Notes: generated by a model not told the origin, from the letters alone. DNA of 64,000 bases from Pseudonocardia hierapolitana (GCF_007994075.1 NZ_VIWU01000001.1:2976001-3040000); one strand, 5' to 3'; numbered from the stretch's first letter, positions 23,696 through 34,343 are shown. A program made the numbers and translations.

Positions 23696-25831
23696 ATGGG
23701 AGCCGGGTACGACAAGGACGCCGTGCGCGATGTCCTCGACAAAGCACTGGCCGAAGGCCGCGACTCGCTGACCGCCCCGGAAGGCCGCCGCGTCTGCGAG
23801 GCGTACGGCATCCCGACCCCGGGCGAGGGCCTCGCCAGCACGGCCGACGACGCCGTCCGCCTCGCCGCCGAGCTGGGCGGCAAGGTCGTACTGAAGATCG
23901 TGTCGCCGGACATCCTGCACAAGACGGAGGCGGGCGGCGTCAAGGTCGGTGTCTCCGGCGACGACGCCGTACGCGCGGCCTTCGACGAGATCATCGCCAA
24001 CGCCAAGGTCTACAAGGCCGACGCCGACATCGACGGCGTGCAGGTGCAGCAGATGCTCGCCGGCGGCCAGGAAGTGATCATCGGGGCCACCACGGACCCG
24101 ACGTTCGGCAAGGTCGTGGTCTTCGGTCTGGGCGGTGTGCTGGTCGAGGTACTCAAGGACGTCACCTTCCGACTCGCTCCGGTCGACGCGGAGACCGCCC
24201 ACTCGATGCTCGACGGCATCCAGGCGGCCGAGGTCCTCAAGGGCGCTCGTGGGGCGGAGCCGGCCGACGCCGACGCGCTCGCCGAGATCATCACGCGGCT
24301 GTCCGACCTGGTCACCGACTTCCCGCGGATCCGCGAGTTCGACCTCAACCCGGTGTTCGCCCGCCCCGACGGCGCGTCCGCCGCCGACGTCCGCATCCTG
24401 CTCGACGCCGAGGAGCCCGCCGAGCCGGTGCGCTACAGCCAGGAGGAGATCCTGGCGACGATGAACCGCATGATGCGGCCGAACGCCGTGGCCGTCATCG
24501 GGGCCTCCGCGGAGAACGGCAAGATCGGCAACTCCGTGATGAAGAACCTCATCAACGGGGGCTACGCGGGCGAGATCTACCCGATCAACCCGAAGGCCGA
24601 CGAGATCCTCGGGAAGAAGGCCTACAAGAGCATCGGCGACGTGCCCGGCGAGGTCGACGTGGCGGTGTTCGCCGTGCCGGCCAAGTTCGTGCCGCAGGCC
24701 CTGCGCGAGGTCGGCGAGAAGAACGTCCCGGCCGCGGTTCTCATCCCCTCCGGCTTCGGCGAGACCGGCAACCACGAGGCGCAGGAAGAGATCGTGAAGA
24801 TCGGCCGCGAGTACGGCGTGCGCCTGCTCGGGCCGAACATCTACGGCTACTACTACACGCCGCAGAACCTCTGTGCCACGTTCTGCACGCCGTACGACGT
24901 CAAGGGCGGGGTGGCGCTCACCTCCCAGTCCGGCGGCATCGGCATGGCGATCCTCGGGTTCGCCCGCACCACGAAGACGGGCGTCTCGGCCATCGTCGGC
25001 CTGGGCAACAAGTCCGACCTCGACGAGGACGACCTGCTCACCTACTTCGAGCAGGACGACGACACCAACGTCGTCGCGATGCACCTCGAGGACCTCAAGG
25101 ACGGCCGGGCGTTCGTCGACGCGGCGCAGCGGATCACCAAGAAGAAGCCGGTGGTCGTGCTCAAGGCCGGCCGCACCGCGATGGGGGCGCGGGCCGCGGG
25201 CTCGCACACCGGCGCACTGGCCGGCGACGACAAGGTCTACGACGACATCCTGCGCCAGTCCGGCGTGGTGCGCGCCTACTCGCTGAACGACATGCTCGAG
25301 TTCGCCCGCGGCATCCCGGTGCTGCCGACGCCGAAGGGCGAGAACGTCGTCATCATCACCGGCGCGGGCGGATCCGGCGTGCTGCTGTCCGACGCGATCG
25401 TCGACAACGGCATGTCACTGATGGAGATCCCGCCGGACCTCGACGAGGCGTTCCGGAAGTTCATCCCGCCGTTCGGTGCCGCGGGCAACCCGATCGACAT
25501 CACGGGCGGCGAGCCGCCGTCGACCTACGAGGCCACGATCCGGCTCGGCCTCGAGGACGACCGGATCCACGCACTGGTCCTCGGCTACTGGCACACGATC
25601 GTGACGCCGCCGATGGTCTTCGCCGAGCTCACCGCCCGCGTGGTGGCCGAGTTCCGGGAGAAGGGGATCGAGAAGCCGGTGGTGGCGTCCCTCGCCGGCG
25701 ACACCGAGGTGGAGGAGGCGAGCACATACCTCTACGACCACGGGGTCGTCGCCTACCCGTACACCACCGAGAAGCCGGTGGCCGTGCTCGGGGCGAAGTA
25801 CCGCTGGGCGCGTAGTGCCGGTCTCGTTTGA
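23696..25831 (+). CDS. ADP-forming acyl-CoA synthetase (fused beta-alpha)
   Basis: A 711-residue acetate--CoA ligase of the ADP-forming type, with subunits fused in the order ATP-grasp (residues 1-240; VVLKIVSPDILHKTEAGGVKVG) then CoA-binding (from about 258; RPNAVAVIGASAENGKIGNS) and ligase domains. The phospho-carrying His is H504 in AGSHTGALAGDD. ATG 23696 lies 2 bases after the frc stop. In this operon it may make oxalyl-CoA from oxalate and ATP to prime the Frc cycle, or recover ATP from formyl-CoA; the direction cannot be told from sequence. Two other CoA-activating systems (SucCD, Frc) share the regulon. Confidence 0.88.
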   Translation: MGAGYDKDAVRDVLDKALAEGRDSLTAPEGRRVCEAYGIPTPGEGLASTADDAVRLAAELGGKVVLKIVSPDILHKTEAGGVKVGVSGDDAVRAAFDEIIANAKVYKADADIDGVQVQQMLAGGQEVIIGATTDPTFGKVVVFGLGGVLVEVLKDVTFRLAPVDAETAHSMLDGIQAAEVLKGARGAEPADADALAEIITRLSDLVTDFPRIREFDLNPVFARPDGASAADVRILLDAEEPAEPVRYSQEEILATMNRMMRPNAVAVIGASAENGKIGNSVMKNLINGGYAGEIYPINPKADEILGKKAYKSIGDVPGEVDVAVFAVPAKFVPQALREVGEKNVPAAVLIPSGFGETGNHEAQEEIVKIGREYGVRLLGPNIYGYYYTPQNLCATFCTPYDVKGGVALTSQSGGIGMAILGFARTTKTGVSAIVGLGNKSDLDEDDLLTYFEQDDDTNVVAMHLEDLKDGRAFVDAAQRITKKKPVVVLKAGRTAMGARAAGSHTGALAGDDKVYDDILRQSGVVRAYSLNDMLEFARGIPVLPTPKGENVVIITGAGGSGVLLSDAIVDNGMSLMEIPPDLDEAFRKFIPPFGAAGNPIDITGGEPPSTYEATIRLGLEDDRIHALVLGYWHTIVTPPMVFAELTARVVAEFREKGIEKPVVASLAGDTEVEEASTYLYDHGVVAYPYTTEKPVAVLGAKYRWARSAGLV

Positions 25832-26068
25832 GGAGATGCAGAGCTGGGGCTGGTACTGAGCCCGGCTCGGCCTGGTACCGAAAAGCGCATCGGGTATCGG
25901 GAAGGTAGGCCCGGCCGGTAGCCCTGGGGAACTCGCCCACCCGCCAGGGACCGACCGGGCCGGTCGGCAGCCGATTCGTCATATGTTCCACACGAGGAGG
26001 AAGTCGCGGAAAGGCAGGGTCGGGCGGGTAGGCCCCACTCAGGAGATCCCAATGGAGAGGTCCCAGCA

Positions 26069-27562
26069 GTGACGACTTCAAAAGAACCCGAGGCCGCGTC
26101 GGGCGATCCGACCGCCACCGACACACGCGTATGGCACGCTGGCGGCCTAGCTCCGATGCCCATCCGGAAGCTTCCGGATGCACCCCCCTCCGTCCACCTC
26201 CTCGGCCCGACGGTATTCCTCGTCGCGCTCGGTGTGGGTATGGGCGAGTCGTACATGTGGCCACGACTCGTGCTGCTGTTCGGGCCCGAGATCCGGTGGC
26301 TGTTCCTGATCGGTGTCACGCTGCAGGCGTTCGTCCTGCTGGAGATGGCGCGTTATGCAATGGCGACCGGTGAGTCCATCTTCACCGGCGCGGCGCGCGT
26401 CTTCAAACCGATCATGTGGTTCTTCTTCACGATCGCGATCCTCATCTACATCTGGCCGGGTCACCTCTCGGCCGGCGCGAGCGCGTTCGAACAGGCCACC
26501 GGTGTCCCGTGGCAGGTGACCGCCACCATCGGCATGCTGCTGGTCGGCACGCTGTTCACGCTCGCCAAGGTGATCTACGACCTCGTGGAGAAGATCCTCG
26601 GACTCCTGATCGGCCTCCTCGTGGTCGGGACGGCGATCATCGCCTCGCTGGTCGGCAACTGGGACGATCTGAGCTCCACGATCGCGGGCATGTTCGCGTT
26701 CGGCTTCATCCCGGCCGAGGCGCACACCGCCGAGTGGTTCCCGATCATCGTCGGTTCGATCGCGTTCGCGGGCCCTTCGGGTATGCAGCAGATGTGGTAC
26801 ACGCTGCACCTGCGGGAGAGCGGCGCCGGGATGGGCGCGCACGTGCCGAAGGTGCGCGGTCTCGCCCGGGCGGGAGTGGAGGAGGAGCGCTCCGCGACCG
26901 GCTTCATGTTCGACACCGACGATCCGGAAGAGCTGGCGAAGTGGAAGGGCTGGCGCAGGTGGGTCACGTTCGACGCCATCCTGCTCTTCTGGGGCATCAC
27001 GATGCTCGTCACGATCTCGTTCACCGTGCTCGCCCGCGCGGCGGCGCGACAGAACCCGGCCGTCGTCGACGAACTGCGCAATGGTGAGCGGGAAGCGGCG
27101 CTGCTGGCGATGTCAGAGTCCTTCGGCTCGGTCGGCCTTCCGGTGCTCGGCACGGTGTTCCTCCTGTTCATCGCGCTGATCGGCCTGAACGCCACACTGG
27201 GTCTGTTCGACTCGTTCGCCCGCGGGCAGTCGGACATGGCCTACACCTTCATCCCGCGCACGCGGAAGTTCGGCATGTCCCGCCTGTACGGGTACTTCCT
27301 GTGGTTCGTGATCACCTTCGGGATCATCATCCTGTGGGGGGGCCCGGCCGACGGCCCCGAGGCGATCCTGGACGTCCTCGCGTTCCTGTCCGCGTTCGCC
27401 ATGGGTGCGTACTGCATCGTGCTCTTGCTGGTGAACAACAGGATGTTGCCCAAGCCGATCCGTCCGAAGTGGTGGACCAACGCCATCATCGGCTTCGGTG
27501 CGGTGTTCTACCTGGGCGCATTGTTCTACAGCCTGGCCGTCTTCGGCGCCCTGCCGGACTGA
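26069..27562 (+). CDS. Nramp-related membrane transporter lacking the metal-site motif
   Basis: A 497-residue protein with 11 or so helices and the LeuT-like Nramp layout. Helix 1 is LLGPTVFLVALGVGMGESYMWPR, where metal-transporting Nramps have DPGN; the helix 6 region SIAFAGPSGMQQMWYTLHL lacks the Met of the usual MPH motif. It is thus likely an Nramp-related protein with a changed substrate. A cytosolic loop (about 255-300) carries FDTDDPEELAKWKGWRRW. The GTG start has GAGAGG upstream. A small membrane protein overlaps its stop by one base, and terC follows. The genes were duplicated; the other copy of this one is broken. Confidence 0.75.
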   Translation: MTTSKEPEAASGDPTATDTRVWHAGGLAPMPIRKLPDAPPSVHLLGPTVFLVALGVGMGESYMWPRLVLLFGPEIRWLFLIGVTLQAFVLLEMARYAMATGESIFTGAARVFKPIMWFFFTIAILIYIWPGHLSAGASAFEQATGVPWQVTATIGMLLVGTLFTLAKVIYDLVEKILGLLIGLLVVGTAIIASLVGNWDDLSSTIAGMFAFGFIPAEAHTAEWFPIIVGSIAFAGPSGMQQMWYTLHLRESGAGMGAHVPKVRGLARAGVEEERSATGFMFDTDDPEELAKWKGWRRWVTFDAILLFWGITMLVTISFTVLARAAARQNPAVVDELRNGEREAALLAMSESFGSVGLPVLGTVFLLFIALIGLNATLGLFDSFARGQSDMAYTFIPRTRKFGMSRLYGYFLWFVITFGIIILWGGPADGPEAILDVLAFLSAFAMGAYCIVLLLVNNRMLPKPIRPKWWTNAIIGFGAVFYLGALFYSLAVFGALPD

Positions 27563-28161
27563 TGATGACTATCCGGAGCGCACGTCAGCTCGCCGAGATC
27601 GGCGCCCCCGGTGCCGTGATCGGCGTGATCGCCGGCGCCGTGGTCGGGGTGTTGGCCGGCATCGTCGGCCAACCCCTCGGCTGGGCGCTCACCGGTGCCG
27701 TGATGCTCGCTGTACCACTCGCCTGCGTCGGCGGGTGCTACGGCGTGCTCACCGGGCTCGGACATGCCAAGCCCGGCATGTTCACGCCTGCTGCCGTCCT
27801 GTGGCTGGTGGGCTTCCCGCTCTCCCGCCTGTGGCACGAGACGATGACACCAGTCGTGCTGGGTGGTCCTGCCACCCCGCCTGATGACGTCGTCACATTT
27901 CTGCTGTACCAGGCGTTGGTCGGCATGGGCTTTGCGATCGGATTCATCTGGCTCTACGAGCGGATCATCCCCGGATGGCTGGCTCAGATCAAGGACCACA
28001 ATCCCTACGCCGAGCGGGTGTACGCCCGCTACATCGCCCACGCCGAACACATGTGGAACCTCAGGGAGCAGAGACGTGCCCGCCGCCAGGCGGGGCATGC
28101 TCCCGGGCAGGTGGGCCCCCCAGGGGGCACCACCAAGGTGAGGGCCAAACGGTCCTCGTGA
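27562..28161 (+). CDS. Small membrane protein of unknown function (partner of the Nramp-related protein)
   Basis: A 199-residue protein starting at ATG 27562 inside the stop of the previous gene. There are about four hydrophobic segments: 17-40 (GAVIGVIAGAVVGVLAGIVG), 42-66, 76-90, and 112-132 (LLYQALVGMGFAIGFIWLYE). They are followed by a conserved cytosolic segment (DHNPYAERVYARYIAHAEHMW) and a basic tail. I recognise no named family. Translation coupling and co-duplication with the Nramp-related gene suggest the two proteins work together. An 18-bp hairpin begins at the last base of its stop codon. Confidence 0.68.
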   Translation: MMTIRSARQLAEIGAPGAVIGVIAGAVVGVLAGIVGQPLGWALTGAVMLAVPLACVGGCYGVLTGLGHAKPGMFTPAAVLWLVGFPLSRLWHETMTPVVLGGPATPPDDVVTFLLYQALVGMGFAIGFIWLYERIIPGWLAQIKDHNPYAERVYARYIAHAEHMWNLREQRRARRQAGHAPGQVGPPGGTTKVRAKRSS

Positions 28162-28199
28162 CGATCGGCGCGGCGGAGATTCTCCGCCGCGCCGATCGT
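28161..28199 (+). terminator. Strong hairpin before terC copy A
   Basis: A perfect 18-bp stem (ACGATCGGCGCGGCGGAG with its complement) and the loop ATT, followed by TT. It separates the Nramp-related pair from terC. A decayed 11-bp version stands at the same place in the second copy, near 31478-31515. Confidence 0.75.
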
Positions 28200-28250
28200 T
28201 GAACCGGACATACGCCGGCGACAGCAGGGCGTCCCTTCCTCGGGAGAGAG

Positions 28251-29252
28251 ATGAACATTCCGACCTGGGCCTGGTTCGTGACGATCGCGGCGTTCCTCGC
28301 CGTGATCGCATTCGACTTCTACCTGGTGGCCCGCAACCCGCGGGACCCATCGATGCGGGAGTCCACGATCTGGGTGATCGTGTACGTCTCCCTCTCCATC
28401 GCGTTCGGGCTGGGAGTGCTCGCCGTCGCCGGACCGCAGTACGGCGGTGAGTTCTTCGCCGGCTGGATCACCGAGTACTCGCTCTCGGTGGACAACCTCT
28501 TCGTCTTCGTGCTGATCATGAGCAAGTTCGCGGTACCGCGGGACTACCGGCAGAAGGTGCTCCTGATCGGCATCGTGCTCGCGCTCGTGCTGCGCGGAAT
28601 CTTCATCGCACTCGGCGCGGAGGCCATCTCCCGCTTCGACTGGATGTTCTACCTGTTCGGGGCGTTCCTCATCTGGACGGCGTGGAAGCTCATCAAGGAG
28701 GCCGACGGGGACGAGGAGTTCGAGGAGAACCGCCTGCTGCGCTTCGTCGAGCGCGTGGTGCCCTCCACGAACCAGTACAACGGCGCGAAGATGACCACCG
28801 TCGTCGACGGCCGCAGGCTCGTGACGCCGATGCTCATCGTGATGGTGGCGATCGGCACCACCGACCTGCTGTTCGCGGTCGACTCCATCCCGGCGATCTT
28901 CGGCCTGACCCAGGAGCCGTACCTGGTGTTCACGGCCAACGCATTCGCGCTGATGGGGCTCCGGCAGCTGTTCTTCCTGATCGGCGGGCTCCTGGACCGG
29001 CTCATCTACCTCAGCAAGGGCCTGGCCCTCATCCTCGCCTTCATCGGGGTGAAACTGATCCTCGAGGCCATGCACCACCACGGCGTGGCCTGGGCCCCCG
29101 AGATCCCGATCCTGGTCTCGCTCGCCGTCATCGTCGGCACCCTCGCCGTGACGACGGTGCTCAGCCTGATGAAGTCCCGCCGCGACGCCGCAGCCGCGAC
29201 CACCTCGGGCGACGAACTGACCGGGCCGAAGCACCACACGTCCGGCAACTGA
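28251..29252 (+). CDS. TerC-family integral membrane protein, copy A
   Basis: A 333-residue TerC/Alx protein (tellurium-resistance name; family members move or insert Mn2+). It has the two conserved acidic-helix signatures: AGWITEYSLSVDNLFVFVLIM (residues about 72-92) and VAIGTTDLLFAVDSIPAIFGLTQEPYLVFTANAFALMGLRQL (about 203-244). A His-containing segment EAMHHHGVAWAPE lies near 275. The start ATG follows GGGAGAGAG. It differs from copy B in only a few N-terminal residues, and from nucleotide 28281 to the stop the two genes differ at one base. Confidence 0.9.
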   Translation: MNIPTWAWFVTIAAFLAVIAFDFYLVARNPRDPSMRESTIWVIVYVSLSIAFGLGVLAVAGPQYGGEFFAGWITEYSLSVDNLFVFVLIMSKFAVPRDYRQKVLLIGIVLALVLRGIFIALGAEAISRFDWMFYLFGAFLIWTAWKLIKEADGDEEFEENRLLRFVERVVPSTNQYNGAKMTTVVDGRRLVTPMLIVMVAIGTTDLLFAVDSIPAIFGLTQEPYLVFTANAFALMGLRQLFFLIGGLLDRLIYLSKGLALILAFIGVKLILEAMHHHGVAWAPEIPILVSLAVIVGTLAVTTVLSLMKSRRDAAAATTSGDELTGPKHHTSGN

Positions 29253-29262
29253 CCGACACGAC

Positions 29263-29300
29263 ACGAGCGCCCGCCCCCAGCAAAGGGGGCGGGCGCTCGT
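29263..29300 (+). terminator. Terminator after terC copy A
   Basis: A 16-bp perfect stem starting ACGAGCGCCCGCCCCC with the 6-base loop AGCAAA, 10 bases after the stop. Confidence 0.8.
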
Positions 29301-29449
29301 CGTGCGTACGGGCTCAGCCGCGCGTCGATCTCGGCCAGCGGGTCGTCGGCCCCGGGGGGAGGAGCTGACCAAGCACTCGTTCGTCGTGTTCGGTGCCAGT
29401 TCTGCGAGGTCCGGGTGCACGGGGTGGACGCGAGAGGCGCGCATGTCCC

Positions 29450-29735
29450 GTCTCCGCGGCGCTGCACGAGGGGCTGGAGATCGAGGAGGACGGCCGGATC
29501 GCCAACGGCGACCTGGCCGCGGGTACCTCCTCCCGGTCAACGCCGACATTCCCCGAGGTCGACATGCACTTCGTGCAGCACCCGGACACGCTGCACAATC
29601 CGATGGGTGCCAAGGGCGTCGGCGAGATCGGCACGGTCGGCATGGCCGCGGCCGTGGCGAACGCCGTGCACGCGCCACCGGCATCCGGGTCCGGCACATC
29701 CCGATCACGATCGAGGACCTGCTGGACCACGCCAC
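29450..29735 (+). pseudogene. Remnant of xanthine/aldehyde dehydrogenase-type molybdopterin subunit (C-terminal end)
   Basis: Pieces in different frames match the C-terminal end of the large molybdoenzyme subunit: LHEGLEIEEDGRIANGDLA, then YLLPVNADIP, then VDMHFVQHPDTLHNPMGAKG with VGEIGTVGMAAAVANAVHA, then TGIRVRHIPITIEDLLDH. At least three frame changes are needed to join them, one of them an extra base near 29674. Nothing of the rest of the gene is present. This is decayed debris between the two terC-containing copies. Confidence 0.8.
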
Positions 29736-29775
29736 GCCTCCGGCCGCTACCGTCGACCCAGCTGAGACAGCTCGG

Positions 29776-30234
29776 TCATGCCGGGACCGTGTCCCGTTCG
29801 TCCCCCTCGTCGGCGTACGCGCTGGCCTGGAGAACGAAGAGCTCGTGGTAGGTGCCGCCGAGGGCCATCAGCTCGTCGTGCGCGCCGTGCTCGATGAGCC
29901 GCCCGCGCTCCAGCACAAGGATCTGGTCGGCGTGCTTGACGTTCGCCAGCCGGTGGGTCACGAGAACGGTGATCCGCTGGTCGGCGCGGCCGTCGAGCCC
30001 GCGCAGCGCGGCGAACCCAGTGTGCTCGGCGCGGGCGTCCAACGCGGCGGTGGGCTCGTCGGCGATCACGACCGACTCATCGCGGTAGAGCCCGCGCGCG
30101 ACCGAGATGCGCTGCCACTGCCCGCCGGACAGATCACGACCGCCCTGGAAATGCCGCGACAGTACGGTGGACCACCCGTCCGGCAGGCCGGTGACCACCG
30201 CGTCGGTGCCGAGCGGTACGACAACCACATGCCT
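29776..30234 (-). pseudogene. 5'-truncated ABC transporter ATPase remnant
   Basis: The reverse strand encodes only the C-terminal half of an exporter-type nucleotide-binding domain: signature DLSGGQWQRISVARGLYRD, Walker B VVIADEPTAALDA, H-loop VTHRLANVKHADQILVLERG, and the tail IEHGAHDELMALGGTYHELF. Walker A and the membrane domain are missing. The truncation point near 30234 coincides with the start of operator site F, marking a deletion or recombination joint with the broken transporter copy. Confidence 0.82.
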
Positions 30235-30246
30235 ACTGTATGCGGT
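30235..30246 (+). promoter_or_regulatory. GntR operator, site F (orphaned)
   Basis: ACTGTATGCGGT, a close match to the operator consensus, now standing about 22 bases before the truncated second copy of the Nramp-related gene. It suggests that the transporter set once belonged to the GntR regulon. Confidence 0.55.
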
Positions 30247-30267
30247 ATCCTTAGCCAATCCGTCCGT

Positions 30268-30919
30268 TTCGACACCGACGACCCGGCCGAGATGGCCAAA
30301 CGGCCCGGCTGGCGACGCTGGGTCACCTTCGACGCTGCTGCTCTTCTGGGGTATCGCGATGCTGGCCACCGTGTCGTTCACCGTGCTCACGCAGGCCGCG
30401 GCCCGGCAGAGCTCGGACGTCGTCGCCCTGCTGCGGGAGGGCGAGCGGGAGGCCGCGCTGAACGCGATGCCGTCCTCGTTCGCCTCGGTCGGCGTACCGG
30501 CGATGGGCGGTGTGTTCCTCGGGTTCATCGCGCTGATCGGTCTGAACGCCACCCTCGGGCTCTTCGACTCGTTCTCCCGGGGCCAGGCCGACATGACGTA
30601 CAACGTCGTGCCCGGCGCCAAGCGGTTCCGGACCTCGCACCTCTACGGCGGGTTCCTCTGGGGTGTGATCATCTTCGGGATCTGCATCCTGCTCTGGGGG
30701 CCTGCCGACGGTCCGGCTGCGATCCTCGACGTCCTGGCGTTCCTGTCCACCTTCGCCATGGGCGCGTACTGCATCGTGCTCCTGCTGGTGAACAACCGGC
30801 TGCTGCCCAAGCCGATCCGGCCGAAGCTGTGGACGAACCTGATCATCGGGTTCGGTGCGTTCTTCTACCTGGGGATGCTCCTCTACAGCCTCTTCCGCTT
30901 CGGTGTGGTCGTGGGTTGA
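30268..30919 (+). pseudogene. Nramp-related transporter, copy B (truncated, frameshifted)
   Basis: Corresponds to about residue 280 to the end of the intact copy at 26069. It begins FDTDDPAEMAKRPGWRRWVTF, then a net two-base loss near 30335-30340 shifts the frame, after which LLFWGIAMLATVSFTVLTQA continues to the normal C-terminus. The first half, including the substrate-site helices, is missing. It cannot make a functional transporter. Confidence 0.85.
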
Positions 30920-30920
30920 C

Positions 30921-31563
30921 GTGTCCCTCGTACACGCACGTCAGCTCGCCGAGGTCAGCGTGCCCGGCGCGGTGATCGGCGTGCTGGGGGTTCCGTTGTC
31001 GGCGGGCTGGCCGCGGTCGTCGGCCAGCCCGTCGGCTGGGCGCTCGCGGGCGCGGTCGCACTCGCCGTGCCGCTCGCCGTGCTCGGCGCGATCTACGGGG
31101 TGCTCGTCGGTCTCGGCCACGCCAAGCCGGGCATGTTCGCGCCGGCGGCACTCATCTGGTTCCTGGGATTCCCCCCGTCCTGCTCGGCGGGAGTGCCACA
31201 CCGCCCGACGACGTCGTGACGTTCCTGGCGTACCAGGCCCTCATCAGCATGGGCTTCGCGATCGGCTTCATCTGGCTGTACGAAAGGATCAGTCCGGCCT
31301 GGATGGCGCAGATCAAGGACCATAATCCGTACGCGCAGCGGGTATACACCCGCTACGTCGCCCACGCCGAAGCGGTGTGGGTGGCCAGGGAGCACCGACG
31401 CGCCAGGCGTCGTGGCCCCGGCCTGCGGCGTCCACCGGGGCCGCCGCCCGGGCGAGGACTCGCCGGTCCTCGTGACGGACGGCGCGGTGGTGCGAGCCTG
31501 CCCGCCGCGCCGTCCCCGTTTCGACGCCCGCTGCCGGGCACAACCCCGACAGGAGAGAGATGA
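30921..31563 (+). pseudogene. Small membrane protein, copy B (frameshifted)
   Basis: The homologue of 27562-28161 in pieces: HARQLAEVSVPGAVIGVL, then a change to another frame for GQPVGWALAGAVALAVPLAVLG and GLGHAKPGMFAPAALIWFLGFP, then a deletion of about 11 codons and a return to FLAYQALISMGFAIGFIWLY with KDHNPYAQRVYTRYVAHAEAVW. The last frame runs on with a Pro/Arg-rich tail to a TGA overlapping the terC copy B start. Confidence 0.8.
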
Positions 31564-32561
31564 ACGTTCCGACCTGGGCGTGGATCACGACGATCGCGGC
31601 GTTCCTCGCCGTGATCGCATTCGACTTCTACCTGGTGGCCCGCAACCCGCGGGACCCATCGATGCGGGAGTCCACGATCTGGGTGATCGTGTACGTCTCC
31701 CTCTCCATCGCGTTCGGGCTGGGAGTGCTCGCCGTCGCCGGACCGCAGTACGGCGGTGAGTTCTTCGCCGGCTGGATCACCGAGTACTCGCTCTCGGTGG
31801 ACAACCTCTTCGTCTTCGTGCTGATCATGAGCAAGTTCGCGGTACCGCGGGACTACCGGCAGAAGGTGCTCCTGATCGGCATCGTGCTCGCGCTCGTGCT
31901 GCGCGGAATCTTCATCGCACTCGGCGCGGAGGCCATCTCCCGCTTCGACTGGATGTTCTACCTGTTCGGGGCGTTCCTCATCTGGACGGCGTGGAAGCTC
32001 ATCAAGGAGGCCGACGGGGACGAGGAGTTCGAGGAGAACCGCCTGCTGCGCTTCGTCGAGCGCGTGGTGCCCTCCACGAACCAGTACAACGGCGCGAAGA
32101 TGACCACCGTCGTCGACGGCCGCAGGCTCGTGACGCCGATGCTCATCGTGATGGTGGCGATCGGCACCACCGACCTGCTGTTCGCGGTCGACTCCATCCC
32201 GGCGATCTTCGGCCTGACCCAGGAGCCGTACCTGGTGTTCACGGCCAACGCATTCGCGCTGATGGGGCTCCGGCAGCTGTTCTTCCTGATCGGCGGGCTC
32301 CTGGACCGGCTCATCTACCTCAGCAAGGGCCTGGCCCTCATCCTCGCCTTCATCGGGGTGAAACTGATCCTTGAGGCCATGCACCACCACGGCGTGGCCT
32401 GGGCCCCCGAGATCCCGATCCTGGTCTCGCTCGCCGTCATCGTCGGCACCCTCGCCGTGACGACGGTGCTCAGCCTGATGAAGTCCCGCCGCGACGCCGC
32501 AGCCGCGACCACCTCGGGCGACGAACTGACCGGGCCGAAGCACCACACGTCCGGCAACTGA
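31560..32561 (+). CDS. TerC-family integral membrane protein, copy B
   Basis: A 333-residue TerC protein identical to copy A except near residues 3-10 (MNVPTWAWITTIAAF against MNIPTWAWFVTIAAF). All acidic membrane motifs are kept (SVDNLFVFVLIM, TTDLLFAVDS). The start ATG has AGGAGAGAG before it, so it should be translated normally although the genes upstream of it are broken. It is probably functionally redundant with copy A. Confidence 0.9.
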   Translation: MNVPTWAWITTIAAFLAVIAFDFYLVARNPRDPSMRESTIWVIVYVSLSIAFGLGVLAVAGPQYGGEFFAGWITEYSLSVDNLFVFVLIMSKFAVPRDYRQKVLLIGIVLALVLRGIFIALGAEAISRFDWMFYLFGAFLIWTAWKLIKEADGDEEFEENRLLRFVERVVPSTNQYNGAKMTTVVDGRRLVTPMLIVMVAIGTTDLLFAVDSIPAIFGLTQEPYLVFTANAFALMGLRQLFFLIGGLLDRLIYLSKGLALILAFIGVKLILEAMHHHGVAWAPEIPILVSLAVIVGTLAVTTVLSLMKSRRDAAAATTSGDELTGPKHHTSGN

Positions 32562-32571
32562 CCGACACGAC

Positions 32572-32605
32572 ACGAGCGCCCGCCCCTACTGGGGCGGGCG
32601 CTCGT
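32572..32605. terminator. Terminator after terC copy B / NuoEF-like gene
   Basis: A 15-bp stem (ACGAGCGCCCGCCCC and complement) with the loop TACT. It lies between the convergent ends of terC copy B and the NuoEF-like gene, so it can serve both. Confidence 0.8.
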
Positions 32606-32618
32606 CGTGCGTACGGGC

Positions 32619-34343
<1,725 letters not shown>

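Noticed and set aside
23243..25207. 654-codon minus-strand frame
   Set aside because: Antisense to frc and the acyl-CoA synthetase; composition artefact.
25951..25967. Palindrome CCGACCGGGCCGGTCGG upstream of the Nramp-related gene
   Set aside because: Perfect but very GC-rich and without a second copy; it does not match the GntR operator, so no regulatory role is claimed.
29450..30234. Mobile element responsible for the duplication
   Set aside because: No transposase, integrase or terminal repeats were found around the duplicated copies; ordinary homologous recombination is enough.
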